DNA from: Flavonifractor sp. An92
GTDB lineage: Bacteria; Bacillota; Clostridia; Oscillospirales; Oscillospiraceae
Direction of reading: 5' to 3'
DNA length: 64,000 nt
Assembly: GCF_002159175.1 (NCBI RefSeq)
Contig: NZ_NFGZ01000011.1
Span: forward strand, 1-64,000
Part shown: positions 40,896-49,164 of the stretch, piece after piece
Position numbering within the stretch: the first letter of the stretch is position 1
Layout of the letters: each line of letters begins with the position of its first letter
Translations under genes and position numbers: made by a program
The notes under the pieces: model-generated
The model's database searches: none
Told to the model about the DNA's origin: nothing
Seen by the model: only the letters and a program-made list of their open reading frames with translations

Positions 40896-42260
40896 TTAGA
40901 CGGTTTTGTGAGGACCACCCCAGAAGGTATGACAGAACATCGGTAACATCACGCACAGGAGGAGAATTTCCGTGACGAGCTGCGCATAGGCAAGCCCCCA
41001 GACCGAAGCGACCGCATGGAGCAGGAAGAGTAGGGGAATCTCCAGCACGATCTTGCGTAGAACGGCAAAGCAAAAGGCCTGCTTGCCCAGACCGACCGCC
41101 TGGAACACACAGACCATGAGAAAGTCCGTGCCCAGGAGCGGAAGGGCCAGGCAGAATCCGCGCAGAAAATGAGCACCGTACCGCAGGACTTCCGGGTCTT
41201 TCAGAAAGCCCTGAAACAGAACCGGTGCCAGGACGAACAGCCCTCCCTGCATCAGAAGCAGAAAGACAAATTCCAAACGGAAGGTAAAAAGAATACTCTT
41301 TTTCATCCGGGAGAGATTGCCGGAGGCGTAGTTATAGCCCACCAGAGGCATGATCCCCTGAGAAAAGCCCAGAGCGATCTGAACAGGGACACTGTTGATT
41401 TTCTGGGCGATCCCCATGGCCGCCACGACGGCAGGCCCGTACCCAGCGGCCATGCGGTTCAGAATGGTCATGCCTGTGACGTTGAGCAGTGTCTGCACTG
41501 CGGCGGGGACCCCGACACCCATCAGGCTGGAGAGGGTGGGCCGGTCCACTCTGGCGCGGCGGAAATCCAGACATACAGAGCTGCGCCCCTTCCACACGGC
41601 GAGGAGAACCAGATAATAGACACAGGCCACACAATTGCACAGAAAAGTGGCCACGGCAGCCCCCTCCACACCCAAATCCAGCCACTGGGGCAGGATGAAG
41701 AAGGGGTCCAGCAGCACATTCAGCAGGCAGCCGCTGATGGTGCCGGCACTGGCGTGGAAGGCGGCGCCCTCGGCGCGGAGCTGGAAGGCCAGCACCACAT
41801 TGGCCACGGCGGGTACAGCGCCCCAGACGGCAGTCCATTGGATGTAGCGGAAGGTGGCCTCTGCGGTCCGGGCGTCGGCGCCCAACAGGGTCAGCAGGGG
41901 ACCGCGGCCCAGAAAGCAGCAGAGAGAGAGCGGAATGGCGCACAAAAGAGCACCATAAAGACCCAGCGCTGAACTGTGGGCAGCCGCCTTCGGTTTACCC
42001 TGACCCAACGCCCAGCTCATCAGACTGGAGCTGCCCACACCGAACAGGTTATTGATGACGTTGAGAAAGAGCATCAGAGGTGCGGCCAGAGTCACCGCCG
42101 CATTCTGGATGGGGTCGTTGAGCAGGCTGACGAAGTAGGTATCCGTCAGGTTGTAGAGAACCAGGATCAGCGAGCTGAGCATGGTCGGGATGGCCAGCCG
42201 GGCCACGGCGGCGGGGATCGCGAGGGATTCAAACAGAGTTTGACGATTGGGAGAGGCCAT
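40896..42260 (-). CDS. MATE-family multidrug/metabolite exporter
   Basis: 454 aa from ATG 42260; GAGG-type site overlapping the end of the upstream gene (stop 42280). Twelve membrane helices in two homologous halves, with the SLILVLYNLTDTYFVSLL start typical of NorM/DinF-like MATE proteins. It is the last gene of the nitrogenase-like operon and could export the product or a toxic by-product of that enzyme. That link is only by position. Confidence 0.9.
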   Translation of the reverse strand: MASPNRQTLFESLAIPAAVARLAIPTMLSSLILVLYNLTDTYFVSLLNDPIQNAAVTLAAPLMLFLNVINNLFGVGSSSLMSWALGQGKPKAAAHSSALGLYGALLCAIPLSLCCFLGRGPLLTLLGADARTAEATFRYIQWTAVWGAVPAVANVVLAFQLRAEGAAFHASAGTISGCLLNVLLDPFFILPQWLDLGVEGAAVATFLCNCVACVYYLVLLAVWKGRSSVCLDFRRARVDRPTLSSLMGVGVPAAVQTLLNVTGMTILNRMAAGYGPAVVAAMGIAQKINSVPVQIALGFSQGIMPLVGYNYASGNLSRMKKSILFTFRLEFVFLLLMQGGLFVLAPVLFQGFLKDPEVLRYGAHFLRGFCLALPLLGTDFLMVCVFQAVGLGKQAFCFAVLRKIVLEIPLLFLLHAVASVWGLAYAQLVTEILLLCVMLPMFCHTFWGGPHKTV

Positions 42261-42279
42261 GGTCCGTACACGCCTCCTT

Positions 42280-43482
42280 TCAGTCTGCTGCCGCCAGGAT
42301 ATGGGATACGAAGCGGTCGCCCCAAGGCCCGAACAGGCGGTCCATCTCCTGCCAATAGAGCCGTCCGGAGATGGCTGGGTGGGGATTTGGAACATAGTGA
42401 CGGGTATACCGGCCCAGAAGCGGGCGAAACAGAGGGTCTCCCACGATGCAGTCATAGGGGCCCTGCTCCCGGCAGCGGGCGATCAGCTCGTCCTCTTCCT
42501 GGACGGGGAAATACCCCGGAGCAGGGCTGTAGTGGGGAATTTCACAGGGGAAGCAGTCCCCCATCTGGACCTCCGGCACATGATAATCGTCCGTCAGACA
42601 GCGGCCCAGGGCCTCGTTATTCCAGCGGTCGCCCAGAAGGAGGACCCGGCGCAGCGGGGAGGAGGACTCTGGTGGAGCGAAGGTGGGCTCGGGAATGGGT
42701 TCACCGGCCAGAGCGGCGCGGACCTGAGCACGGAAACGGGCCTCCATTGCCGTGCCCACCGGGTATCCGGTGAGGAAGGGAGTCCCGTAGGTCTGCTGCA
42801 GACGCTTGGCCATCTCATACCCCGCGGAGGAGACGGCGATGTTCAGCCTGGACCAGGGCGCTCCCGCCATGGCGTGGACCAGGTCCGGCCTCCCCCAGCA
42901 GGCCACGCTCCGGGCGCCGCAGTCCTGCAAGAGAGCGGTATAGTCCCGGATGGCGGTGGAGTCCCAGCCGTCCAGGGTGGTGGCACCGAGCAGATGAACG
43001 TCGCAGCGGAGAGGCGGAAACACCCCGGGCTCCTGCTCGATCCGGTCCATCAGGGCGTGGAGCAGCAGGGACTGGCCCCGGTCATAGGTGGACAGGCCGT
43101 TGGTGGCCAGCCCGAAGGTGGGGATTCCGGTATCCCGCTGGATCTGACGGGCCAAAGAGGAAAAGTCCAGCCCCAGTGCGGCAGGGACCGGAGTGCCCAC
43201 CAGAACGAGATACGCGCCGTCCACATACTCCAGCAGCCCCCGGACCTTGCGCCGGACCAGGTCATCCACCCCAAACACAGCGTCCTTTTCCCGGATCCCG
43301 CAGGAGAAGCTCCGTGGCATCTGCCGGAAGGCGTCGTAGCGGGGCTCCATGTAATAGAGCGATTGTCCGTTGCAGCCATGGGGGTCCACAAAGACCGTGA
43401 GGGCCTCTTCCTCAAAGAGGAGGGATGAGACACCGGCATAGTCGGGGGCGAGGGCGGGAAATACGCGGTATAGTTGCTTCAT
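42280..43482 (-). CDS. NifK-like subunit of a nitrogenase-like enzyme
   Basis: 400 aa, start ATG 43482, one base after the partner gene's stop. Homology to nitrogenase component 1: Cys37 in VDPHGCNGQS (P-cluster ligand position), then RSFSCGIREKDAVFGVDDL, the well-conserved EKDAVFGG-type strand. The third P-cluster cysteine (SEC/STTC in NifD/NifK) is replaced by VGTPVPAALGLD, with no cysteine. It should form a heteromer with the product of 43484-44842 and hold at most a shared [4Fe-4S]-type cluster. Not a dinitrogenase. Confidence 0.85.
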   Translation of the reverse strand: MKQLYRVFPALAPDYAGVSSLLFEEEALTVFVDPHGCNGQSLYYMEPRYDAFRQMPRSFSCGIREKDAVFGVDDLVRRKVRGLLEYVDGAYLVLVGTPVPAALGLDFSSLARQIQRDTGIPTFGLATNGLSTYDRGQSLLLHALMDRIEQEPGVFPPLRCDVHLLGATTLDGWDSTAIRDYTALLQDCGARSVACWGRPDLVHAMAGAPWSRLNIAVSSAGYEMAKRLQQTYGTPFLTGYPVGTAMEARFRAQVRAALAGEPIPEPTFAPPESSSPLRRVLLLGDRWNNEALGRCLTDDYHVPEVQMGDCFPCEIPHYSPAPGYFPVQEEDELIARCREQGPYDCIVGDPLFRPLLGRYTRHYVPNPHPAISGRLYWQEMDRLFGPWGDRFVSHILAAAD

Positions 43483-43483
43483 T

Positions 43484-44842
43484 TCAGATCCTCCTCTCAC
43501 ATCCGGCCTCGTTCCAGACCCGCCGGAAGGGGGAAAGCTCAGGCAAAAGCCCGGGGACTGCGGGGGCGCGGAGGACCTGCTCCAGCTCGTCCAGATACCC
43601 CAGCACGGCGCCGTAGGTGGCGCCGCTGCGCAGGATGGGAGCCCGGCGGATGGAGCCATCCAAGGGGATGAAGGGGTCAGGGACCCCAAAGGAGAGAGTG
43701 AATTCTTCCGGAGTGGCCTGATAGCGGTACAGAGACGGATGACTGTCAAAATAGACCCGCATATGGGGGACACGGTCCGCCAGGGCGCGCACCAGCGGCA
43801 GATCCGCCCCTGTGACGTGATGGGCAAACAGCGTGGTGACGGAAAAACCCAGCTCCAGCAGCGTGTAAGCGGCGGAAAAACAGGGAACGTCATTTTTTCC
43901 ACCCACCGCGCAGGACTGTCCCTCAAGCTGTGAGGCCAGACAGGCGGCGCGCTGGGCCACCTGGTGGCGGAGGAAACGGTCGTCCACCGTTCCACACAAC
44001 GCAAGACCGATCTCCCGGTAATGGGCGGCGATGGCGGCGGGGTCATAGGCGTCCGAGAGGGAGACATAGGGAATGCCCCATTTGCGCTGCATCTCCCGGG
44101 CACTCCACAGCGCACCGCCGCCCAGGACCAGATTCAGCCGCGCGCCGGTCATGGCGTCGGCGGCGGACAGGGAGGAAAAATCGGCCAGACAGCAGACCTG
44201 GCGCACCCCCAGCGGAGCCAGGAGGGTGTTCAGCTCAGCGGCCTGAGACGAGCGCAACGGACCCAGCAGATTGACCAAACCGGGGTCCGTGGAGCCGCAG
44301 GGGCGGAGAAGCCCGTAGCAGGCGGAAATCATCTTGGTCTCGGCCTGTCTGGGGGAGCCCTTGAGCAGCGGGCCCATATAATCGAAGGCGCACCGGATGG
44401 AGAAGCGGCGCTGGATTTCCCGACACAGTGCGTCATAATCGGTGGCCAGCAGGCCGTCCAGGCAGGTGGCGCTGATGAGAAGGCCCTCCAGCGGCGAGAA
44501 AGTCTGGGCGAGGATGGTCTCCACCGCCTCCAGCACCAGCGGTCGCTGCCGGCCCAGCACGATGTCCCGCTCCTGAAGGCGCAGCAGCCAGGCGCGCCCC
44601 ACATCCAGGGGGCCCCGCCCGGTCTCCGTGAGGTGGATGCCGCAGCCCATGGGGGAGACCATGAGGGTGGCCAGATTGGAAATGCACAGGGGCGTGGTGG
44701 TGGGGATAAGGCCGCCGTCGCCGTCGTCGGGGTAACAGAGCACCTTGCGCTCGGCGTTTTCATAGAGGTTGCCCGGAATGGTCTGTCTTTTCTCCAGCAG
44801 GTCCCTCAGCTGCCGGATGGTCAGGGAATACGGTTGATTCAT
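43484..44842 (-). CDS. NifD-like subunit of a nitrogenase-like enzyme
   Basis: 452 aa from ATG 44842. Component 1 fold with three cysteines at cluster positions: Cys36 (KVLCYPDDG), Cys67 (SPMGCGIHL, as GPVGCG in NifD) and Cys127 (SATCLDGLL, as SECPIGL). The active-site cofactor ligand Cys275 of NifD is missing: the matching stretch ARLNLVLGGGAL has Gly where NifD reads LNLVHCYRS. It therefore resembles nitrogenase-like reductases such as CfbD or BchN/BchB in ligand set, acting without FeMo-co, or with a different cofactor. Substrate unknown. Confidence 0.87.
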   Translation of the reverse strand: MNQPYSLTIRQLRDLLEKRQTIPGNLYENAERKVLCYPDDGDGGLIPTTTPLCISNLATLMVSPMGCGIHLTETGRGPLDVGRAWLLRLQERDIVLGRQRPLVLEAVETILAQTFSPLEGLLISATCLDGLLATDYDALCREIQRRFSIRCAFDYMGPLLKGSPRQAETKMISACYGLLRPCGSTDPGLVNLLGPLRSSQAAELNTLLAPLGVRQVCCLADFSSLSAADAMTGARLNLVLGGGALWSAREMQRKWGIPYVSLSDAYDPAAIAAHYREIGLALCGTVDDRFLRHQVAQRAACLASQLEGQSCAVGGKNDVPCFSAAYTLLELGFSVTTLFAHHVTGADLPLVRALADRVPHMRVYFDSHPSLYRYQATPEEFTLSFGVPDPFIPLDGSIRRAPILRSGATYGAVLGYLDELEQVLRAPAVPGLLPELSPFRRVWNEAGCERRI

Positions 44843-44852
44843 CGTGCGCCCC

Positions 44853-45593
44853 CTATTGCAGCTTCCGGGCGATCTCCAGAATGGCCTGGGACACCGGCAG
44901 CTGGGGGTCACCCTGGATCACGGTCTGGTTGAGCTGTTCATACTGGGGGATGTGGTTGTCCCGGGGGACGATTCCAAGCAGATCCACCTGGGCGGTCTGG
45001 ACGAATTCCGACACCAGCTCCAGCTCGTTGGGGATGTTGCGCCGGTTGAGGATCACCCCGCCCATGGAGGCGTAGTCCTCGCCGGAGAAGTGGCGCACGG
45101 CCTGGACGATGTTGTTGGCGGCAAAGAGGGACATCTTCTCGCCGGAGGTCACCACCAGCACCTCATCGGCATAGTGCTCCCGGATGGGGGCGGCAAAGCC
45201 GCCGCAGACCACGTCTCCCAGCACATCGTAGAGAATGTAGTCGGGCTGGAGCCGCTCCACCACCCGCAGCTCATCCAAAAGGTGCAGGGTCATCAGAATC
45301 CCGCGCCCGGCGCAGCCTACGCCGGGGGTGGGGCCGCCGGATTCCACACAGTAGACGCCGCCGAAGCCCTGGAGCATGATGTCCTCCAGCCGGGGCGGCT
45401 CCTCATGGGTGCGCAGGTACTCGGCCACCGGGGTCAGGGCCTGCCCGCCCAGCAGAGAGGCGGTGGAGTCCGCCTTCGGGTCACACCCGATCTGGAGTAC
45501 CCGGTGTCCCATTTGAGCCAGTGCGGCGGAGAGGGCGCAGGTCAGCGTGGATTTCCCAATGCCGCCTTTTCCATAGATCGCGTATCGTTTCAT
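44853..45593 (-). CDS. NifH-like ATP-dependent electron donor
   Basis: 246 aa from ATG 45593, with a GGAGA-type site. P-loop [10 protein letters not shown] at residues 7-16, Cys94 in PGVGCAGRG and Cys130 in [11 protein letters not shown], the two ligands by which a homodimer holds one [4Fe-4S] cluster. All key NifH/BchL/CfbC residues are kept. It is shorter than NifH (about 290), lacking a C-terminal extension. It donates electrons to the NifD/K-like pair coded directly downstream, using ATP. Start is 1 base from the DUF169 gene stop. Confidence 0.93.
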   Translation of the reverse strand: MKRYAIYGKGGIGKSTLTCALSAALAQMGHRVLQIGCDPKADSTASLLGGQALTPVAEYLRTHEEPPRLEDIMLQGFGGVYCVESGGPTPGVGCAGRGILMTLHLLDELRVVERLQPDYILYDVLGDVVCGGFAAPIREHYADEVLVVTSGEKMSLFAANNIVQAVRHFSGEDYASMGGVILNRRNIPNELELVSEFVQTAQVDLLGIVPRDNHIPQYEQLNQTVIQGDPQLPVSQAILEIARKLQ

Positions 45594-45594
45594 T

Positions 45595-46422
45595 TCAGGT
45601 CTCCCTTTCCAGTGCGTCATAGCGTTCGTGGGGGTAGGGGGAGTTCTTCCTATAAGTCCCATACATCTTGCCCAGCTCGATGGGGCAGTCCAGCGAAAGA
45701 CCGCTGTCCTCCATCCGCGCCAAAAGCTCCCGCTTCTGGGGGTCGGTCATGGTGAGCGAGGTGGTGCGGATGGTCCCCTGCGCCACCTGGGGAAACTGCT
45801 GGATGGGCATGGCGCAGCCCATCTCGCTCTCGGGCGACGCCATATGGATGCGGGCGCCCGGACAGAGCATGGAATAGTTGAAGTCATTGCAGCAGTAGGG
45901 ACGGGCGACCAGGTCGGCACACACGCCCTGATTGCCGATCCCGCCCAGATGGGAGGGCGCCCCGTAGTAGTAACAGTATCCCTGGAGCAGGCGCATGGCC
46001 TGCCAGGGCTGGCAGAGGAGGACCGCCACATCGGCCTCCTCCATCTCGGCCAGGGGCCCCACCTCCAGTCCGGTGATGCGGTGGGGGATGAAGCGGAGCG
46101 CCTCTGTCGCCTGTCGGGCCACCGCACCGCTGGCATACAGACGCATGAGGGAGAACTGCTTCCCGGAGGTGACAAAGTTGCCCGGTCTGCGCAGCCCCAG
46201 GGCGGTCAGCGCCCCAGGACAGCTGACATGGCCGGCGTCGGCCTTTTGCCGCAGACCGCGTTTGGCCCCATCGCTGATGAGTGCACAGCAGCTCTTGGGG
46301 TGGGGGACCGGTGCGGCGGTGCAGGCATCCACCTCTTCCGGCAGGAAGAGAAAGCGGACCCCCACCGGCGCGGCGTCCAGGTGGAGGGAAAGGGTCAGTT
46401 GACGGATGGATTCACAGTACAA
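45595..46422 (-). CDS. DUF169-family protein in nitrogenase-like operon
   Basis: 275 aa when started at TTG 46422, which has GAGGTGG eight bases upstream; a longer TTG start at 46455 has no site. No ATG exists in the N-terminal part. DUF169 features: [30 protein letters not shown] with paired cysteines, [21 protein letters not shown] and the closing [18 protein letters not shown]. Several cysteines could hold a metal or cofactor. Members often neighbour nitrogenase-like, radical or methanogen-related genes, with unknown function. It overlaps the ATPase gene end slightly. Confidence 0.82.
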   Translation of the reverse strand: MYCESIRQLTLSLHLDAAPVGVRFLFLPEEVDACTAAPVPHPKSCCALISDGAKRGLRQKADAGHVSCPGALTALGLRRPGNFVTSGKQFSLMRLYASGAVARQATEALRFIPHRITGLEVGPLAEMEEADVAVLLCQPWQAMRLLQGYCYYYGAPSHLGGIGNQGVCADLVARPYCCNDFNYSMLCPGARIHMASPESEMGCAMPIQQFPQVAQGTIRTTSLTMTDPQKRELLARMEDSGLSLDCPIELGKMYGTYRKNSPYPHERYDALERET

Positions 46423-47167
46423 GAGGACCACCTCGATGGACGGATTTCTGGACAAAGGCCTGGGTCTCCGGGTCGGAGGGATGCAGGAAGATCTCCTCCG
46501 GGGTCCCGCTCTCCACGATGGAGCCGTGGTTCATAAAAATCACGCGGTCGGAGACATTGCGCGCAAAGTTCATCTCGTGGGTGACGATGAGCATGGTGGC
46601 GTGTTTGAGGGCCAGGGTGCGGATGAGCTCCAGCACCTCCTCCACCAGCGAGGGATCGAGTGCAGAGGTAGGCTCGTCAAAGAGCATGACCTTGGGCTCA
46701 ATGGCGATGGCACGGCCAATGCCCACTCGCTGCTGCTGGCCGCCGGAGAGGGCATAGGGGTATGCACTGCGCTTGTCGGCCAGTCCGATCATCTCCAGAA
46801 TGGACTCGGCCTTTTCCCGGGCGGCGGCCTTGGTATAGCCGTAGGCGCTCCAAAGGGGGAGCGCGATGTTCTCCAGCACCGTTTTGTTTTCAAAGAGGGA
46901 GTGGTCCTGAAAGATCATGGCACTTTTATGCCGGAGCTGGTAGATCTCCTGTTTGGTGCAGTGCTCCGGGGAGATGGTGAGCCCATCAATGGTAATGGTT
47001 CCGGAGGTGGGGACCTCCAGAAAATTGATACATCGGAGCAGGGTGGATTTTCCGGTGCCGGATGGCCCGATGATGGAGACCACCTCGCCCTTTTTCACCG
47101 ACAGATCCACGTCATGGAGCACATGGAGACCGCCGAACTGTTTGTTCAGGCCTCGGATGTCGAGCAT
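46412..47167 (-). CDS. Polar amino-acid-type ABC importer ATPase
   Basis: 251 aa from ATG 47167. Walker A GPSGTGKST, Q-loop IFQDHSLF, signature LSGGQQQRVG, Walker B MLFDEPTSALDP, H-loop VTHEM. The pattern is that of GlnQ/HisP-type ATPases. It overlaps the permease gene by 22 bases and precedes the DUF169 gene. It energises import of the compound presumed to be used by the nitrogenase-like enzyme. Confidence 0.93.
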   Translation of the reverse strand: MLDIRGLNKQFGGLHVLHDVDLSVKKGEVVSIIGPSGTGKSTLLRCINFLEVPTSGTITIDGLTISPEHCTKQEIYQLRHKSAMIFQDHSLFENKTVLENIALPLWSAYGYTKAAAREKAESILEMIGLADKRSAYPYALSGGQQQRVGIGRAIAIEPKVMLFDEPTSALDPSLVEEVLELIRTLALKHATMLIVTHEMNFARNVSDRVIFMNHGSIVESGTPEEIFLHPSDPETQAFVQKSVHRGGPLVL

Positions 47168-47847
47168 GCCGCTCCCTCCTTTCGGGTGGTGACATCCAGC
47201 TTGCGTTCCAGCCACTTCTGGAAGCAGTGGATCAGCTTGGTCAAAATGAAATAGATGATGATGGCAACAAAATAGCACTCAAAGTAGCGGTACGAGCTGC
47301 CGCCCAGCATCTTGGTCTGGGCCATCACATCCCGCACGCCCAGCACGAAGGCCACCGAGGTGCTCTTCATGAGCCCAATGAAGTCGTTGACTAGGGTGGG
47401 CACCGCTACCTTTGCCGCCTGGGGGAAAACAATGTGCCGCATGACCTGCAGATGAGTCAGGCCGCAGGCCAGGCCGGCCTCGGTCTGGCGGCGGTGGACC
47501 GACTGGACTGCGCCGCGGATGCTTTCAGACATATAAGAGGAGGCGTTCAGGCTCAGACCGATGACAGCGGCGCTGAAGCCGCTCAGGTTTTTGAAGATGG
47601 GAAAGAGCTGCGCCAGGCCGTAGTAGAGAAAAAAAAGCTGGACCACCACAGGCGTGCCGCGGAAAAAATCCAGATAGAAATTTAAGATCGCCTGGAGGAT
47701 ACGGGAGGGGACCCGGCGCAGCAGCACGATACAGACCGAGAGCAGCATGGCAATGGCGCCGGAGAGAAAGGCGATTTCCAGCGTAACGGGCAGGTATTTC
47801 AGAATGGTGGGAAAGACCCGGATGACATATTCGATATCAAAATTCAT
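47146..47847 (-). CDS. Polar amino-acid-type ABC importer permease
   Basis: 233 aa with the His/Glu/Gln/Arg/opine permease plan: FFRGTPVVVQLFFLYYG near residue 65, five membrane helices, and the EAA-type loop AGLACGLTHLQVMRHIVFPQ. A single permease probably works as a homodimer. It is separated from the binding protein gene by a terminator-like hairpin. Confidence 0.92.
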   Translation of the reverse strand: MNFDIEYVIRVFPTILKYLPVTLEIAFLSGAIAMLLSVCIVLLRRVPSRILQAILNFYLDFFRGTPVVVQLFFLYYGLAQLFPIFKNLSGFSAAVIGLSLNASSYMSESIRGAVQSVHRRQTEAGLACGLTHLQVMRHIVFPQAAKVAVPTLVNDFIGLMKSTSVAFVLGVRDVMAQTKMLGGSSYRYFECYFVAIIIYFILTKLIHCFQKWLERKLDVTTRKEGAACSTSEA

Positions 47848-47872
47848 GGTGACTCCTCCTGAAGAAATAAAA

Positions 47873-47909
47873 AACCGGCTCTTTCCATCATCCGAGGAAA
47901 GAGCCGGTT
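47873..47909 (-). terminator. Attenuating hairpin between binding protein and permease genes
   Basis: AACCGGCTCTTTCC (47873-47886) pairs with GGAAAGAGCCGGTT (47896-47909). Read on the minus strand it is followed by TTTTTATTTC, a full intrinsic terminator. Downstream genes lie close behind on the same strand, so read-through is expected. Confidence 0.85.
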
Positions 47910-47971
47910 GATGAGAAAAGGTCTGGCTGCACGGTGCGGCGGGAGGGAGGAACGGACCCCGCCGCAGGGCG

Positions 47972-48832
47972 TCAGATGGTCACCTGATCCAGGTTGAACC
48001 ACTTCATCGAGAGCTCCATCATGGTCCCGTCCTCCTGCATCTCCTTGATAGCAGCATTGATACGGGTGATGACCTCGGCGTTGCGCTCGCTGTTTTTCAC
48101 AAAAGGATAGGCGCACACCGAAGTGGTGAGGGGATCCATGGCGGCGGGTTCGATGGGACAATCTCCCCGGCCCTGCGCCTGCAGAATGGCGACGATGGAC
48201 TCGTAGATACCATCCAGGCGGCCCAGCGCCAGATCATACTCCATGCTGGCCGGGCTCTCATAGGCGACGATCTCAAACTGGACCTGATCCTGCAGGGACT
48301 CCAGGAACTCCATGGCCTGACCGCCGGCATTGACACCGATCTTTTTGCCGGCCAGATCCTCCAGCTTCTGGATGGAGTCAGCCTGGCCCTCCTGTACACC
48401 GATGCCGATGTCCATTCTCAGATAGGGCTCAGAAAAATCGTACTTTTCGCGGCGCTCATCGGTGGGACTGACAACACAGGCAATGGTGTCCAGCTGCCCG
48501 GCGTCCAGCATGCCGAAGACGCCGTTCCACTCGGCGACCTGAATGTCCACTTCCAGGTTGGCACGCTTGGCGATCTCGTTCATCACATCGACCTCAAAGC
48601 CCTGGGGATCGTCGGAGTTTTCATCCACAAAAGCATAGGGGCTGAAACTGCCGTGAGTACCTATTTTCAGGGTAATGGTCTCAGACTCCGTCTGTGCCTG
48701 CGTGACGTCTGCACTTTCCGTCGGTGCCGAAGGCTGGCTGCTGCTGGTAGTATCTCCGCCGCCGCATCCGGCCAGGAGCATGGCCAGAGAGAGAGCACCG
48801 ATTGCCAGACGATTCCAATACTTCCGATTCAT
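47972..48832 (-). CDS. Substrate-binding lipoprotein, family 3, of the nitrogenase-like operon
   Basis: 286 aa from ATG 48832. Lipobox LAGC (Cys23), a Ser/Thr/Gln linker to about residue 50, then the SBP_bac_3 body: IGTHGSFSPYAFVDE, GFEVDVMNEIAKRANLEV and the conserved TDERREKYDFSEPYL. It binds an amino-acid-like ligand outside the cell. It is the first gene of an operon running through DUF169, NifH-, NifD- and NifK-like genes to a MATE exporter. That makes its ligand the best clue to the enzyme's substrate. Confidence 0.92.
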   Translation of the reverse strand: MNRKYWNRLAIGALSLAMLLAGCGGGDTTSSSQPSAPTESADVTQAQTESETITLKIGTHGSFSPYAFVDENSDDPQGFEVDVMNEIAKRANLEVDIQVAEWNGVFGMLDAGQLDTIACVVSPTDERREKYDFSEPYLRMDIGIGVQEGQADSIQKLEDLAGKKIGVNAGGQAMEFLESLQDQVQFEIVAYESPASMEYDLALGRLDGIYESIVAILQAQGRGDCPIEPAAMDPLTTSVCAYPFVKNSERNAEVITRINAAIKEMQEDGTMMELSMKWFNLDQVTI

Positions 48833-49046
48833 ACTTCTCCACCTCTTACTCAGTTTGGTACAAACATACAAAGACTTGTCAGTACACGTCTGCTAGGATA
48901 GCATATTTGTGGGGGTCGGGCAATGCTCAACCGCCACTTATAAAAAAAACCAAAAAGTAGGCGGATTTATTAATTCTTATGCGGATTGCTTCCAAGATAC
49001 GAAAGGATAAATTACTTCCGTGGGACATCAGGGCTACCGTACAACA
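48833..49046 (-). promoter_or_regulatory. Promoter region of the nitrogenase-like operon
   Basis: On the minus strand TTGCCC (48923-48918), 17 bases, TATCCT (48900-48895), about 60 bases before the binding-protein start. The rest of the stretch holds no gene I can support. No T-box, SAM or cobalamin riboswitch pattern was recognised. Confidence 0.5.
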
Positions 49047-49084
49047 AAACAGCTCCTGTGGCCTCCGGGCCACAGGAGCTATTT
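49047..49084 (-). terminator. Terminator at the end of the peptide operon
   Basis: AGCTCCTGTGGCC (49051-49063) with GGCCACAGGAGCT (49068-49080), loop TCCG, flanked by A and T runs. It separates the peptide operon from the nitrogenase-like operon downstream on the same strand. Confidence 0.88.
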
Positions 49085-49164
49085 TGCGAGGTAGGAGTTT
49101 TGGTACCGTCCTCACCTGCTGCGGGTTCCTATGGACGGGACATTTTGTCCTGAGAATGGGCTTA

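Noticed and set aside
42280-44842. True nitrogenase for nitrogen fixation
   Set aside because: The NifD-like protein lacks the FeMo-co cysteine, the NifK-like protein lacks a P-cluster cysteine, and no nifB, nifE or nifN lies in the window.
46422-46455. Longer TTG start for the DUF169 gene at 46455
   Set aside because: No ribosome site precedes it, whereas TTG 46422 has GAGGTGG eight bases upstream.
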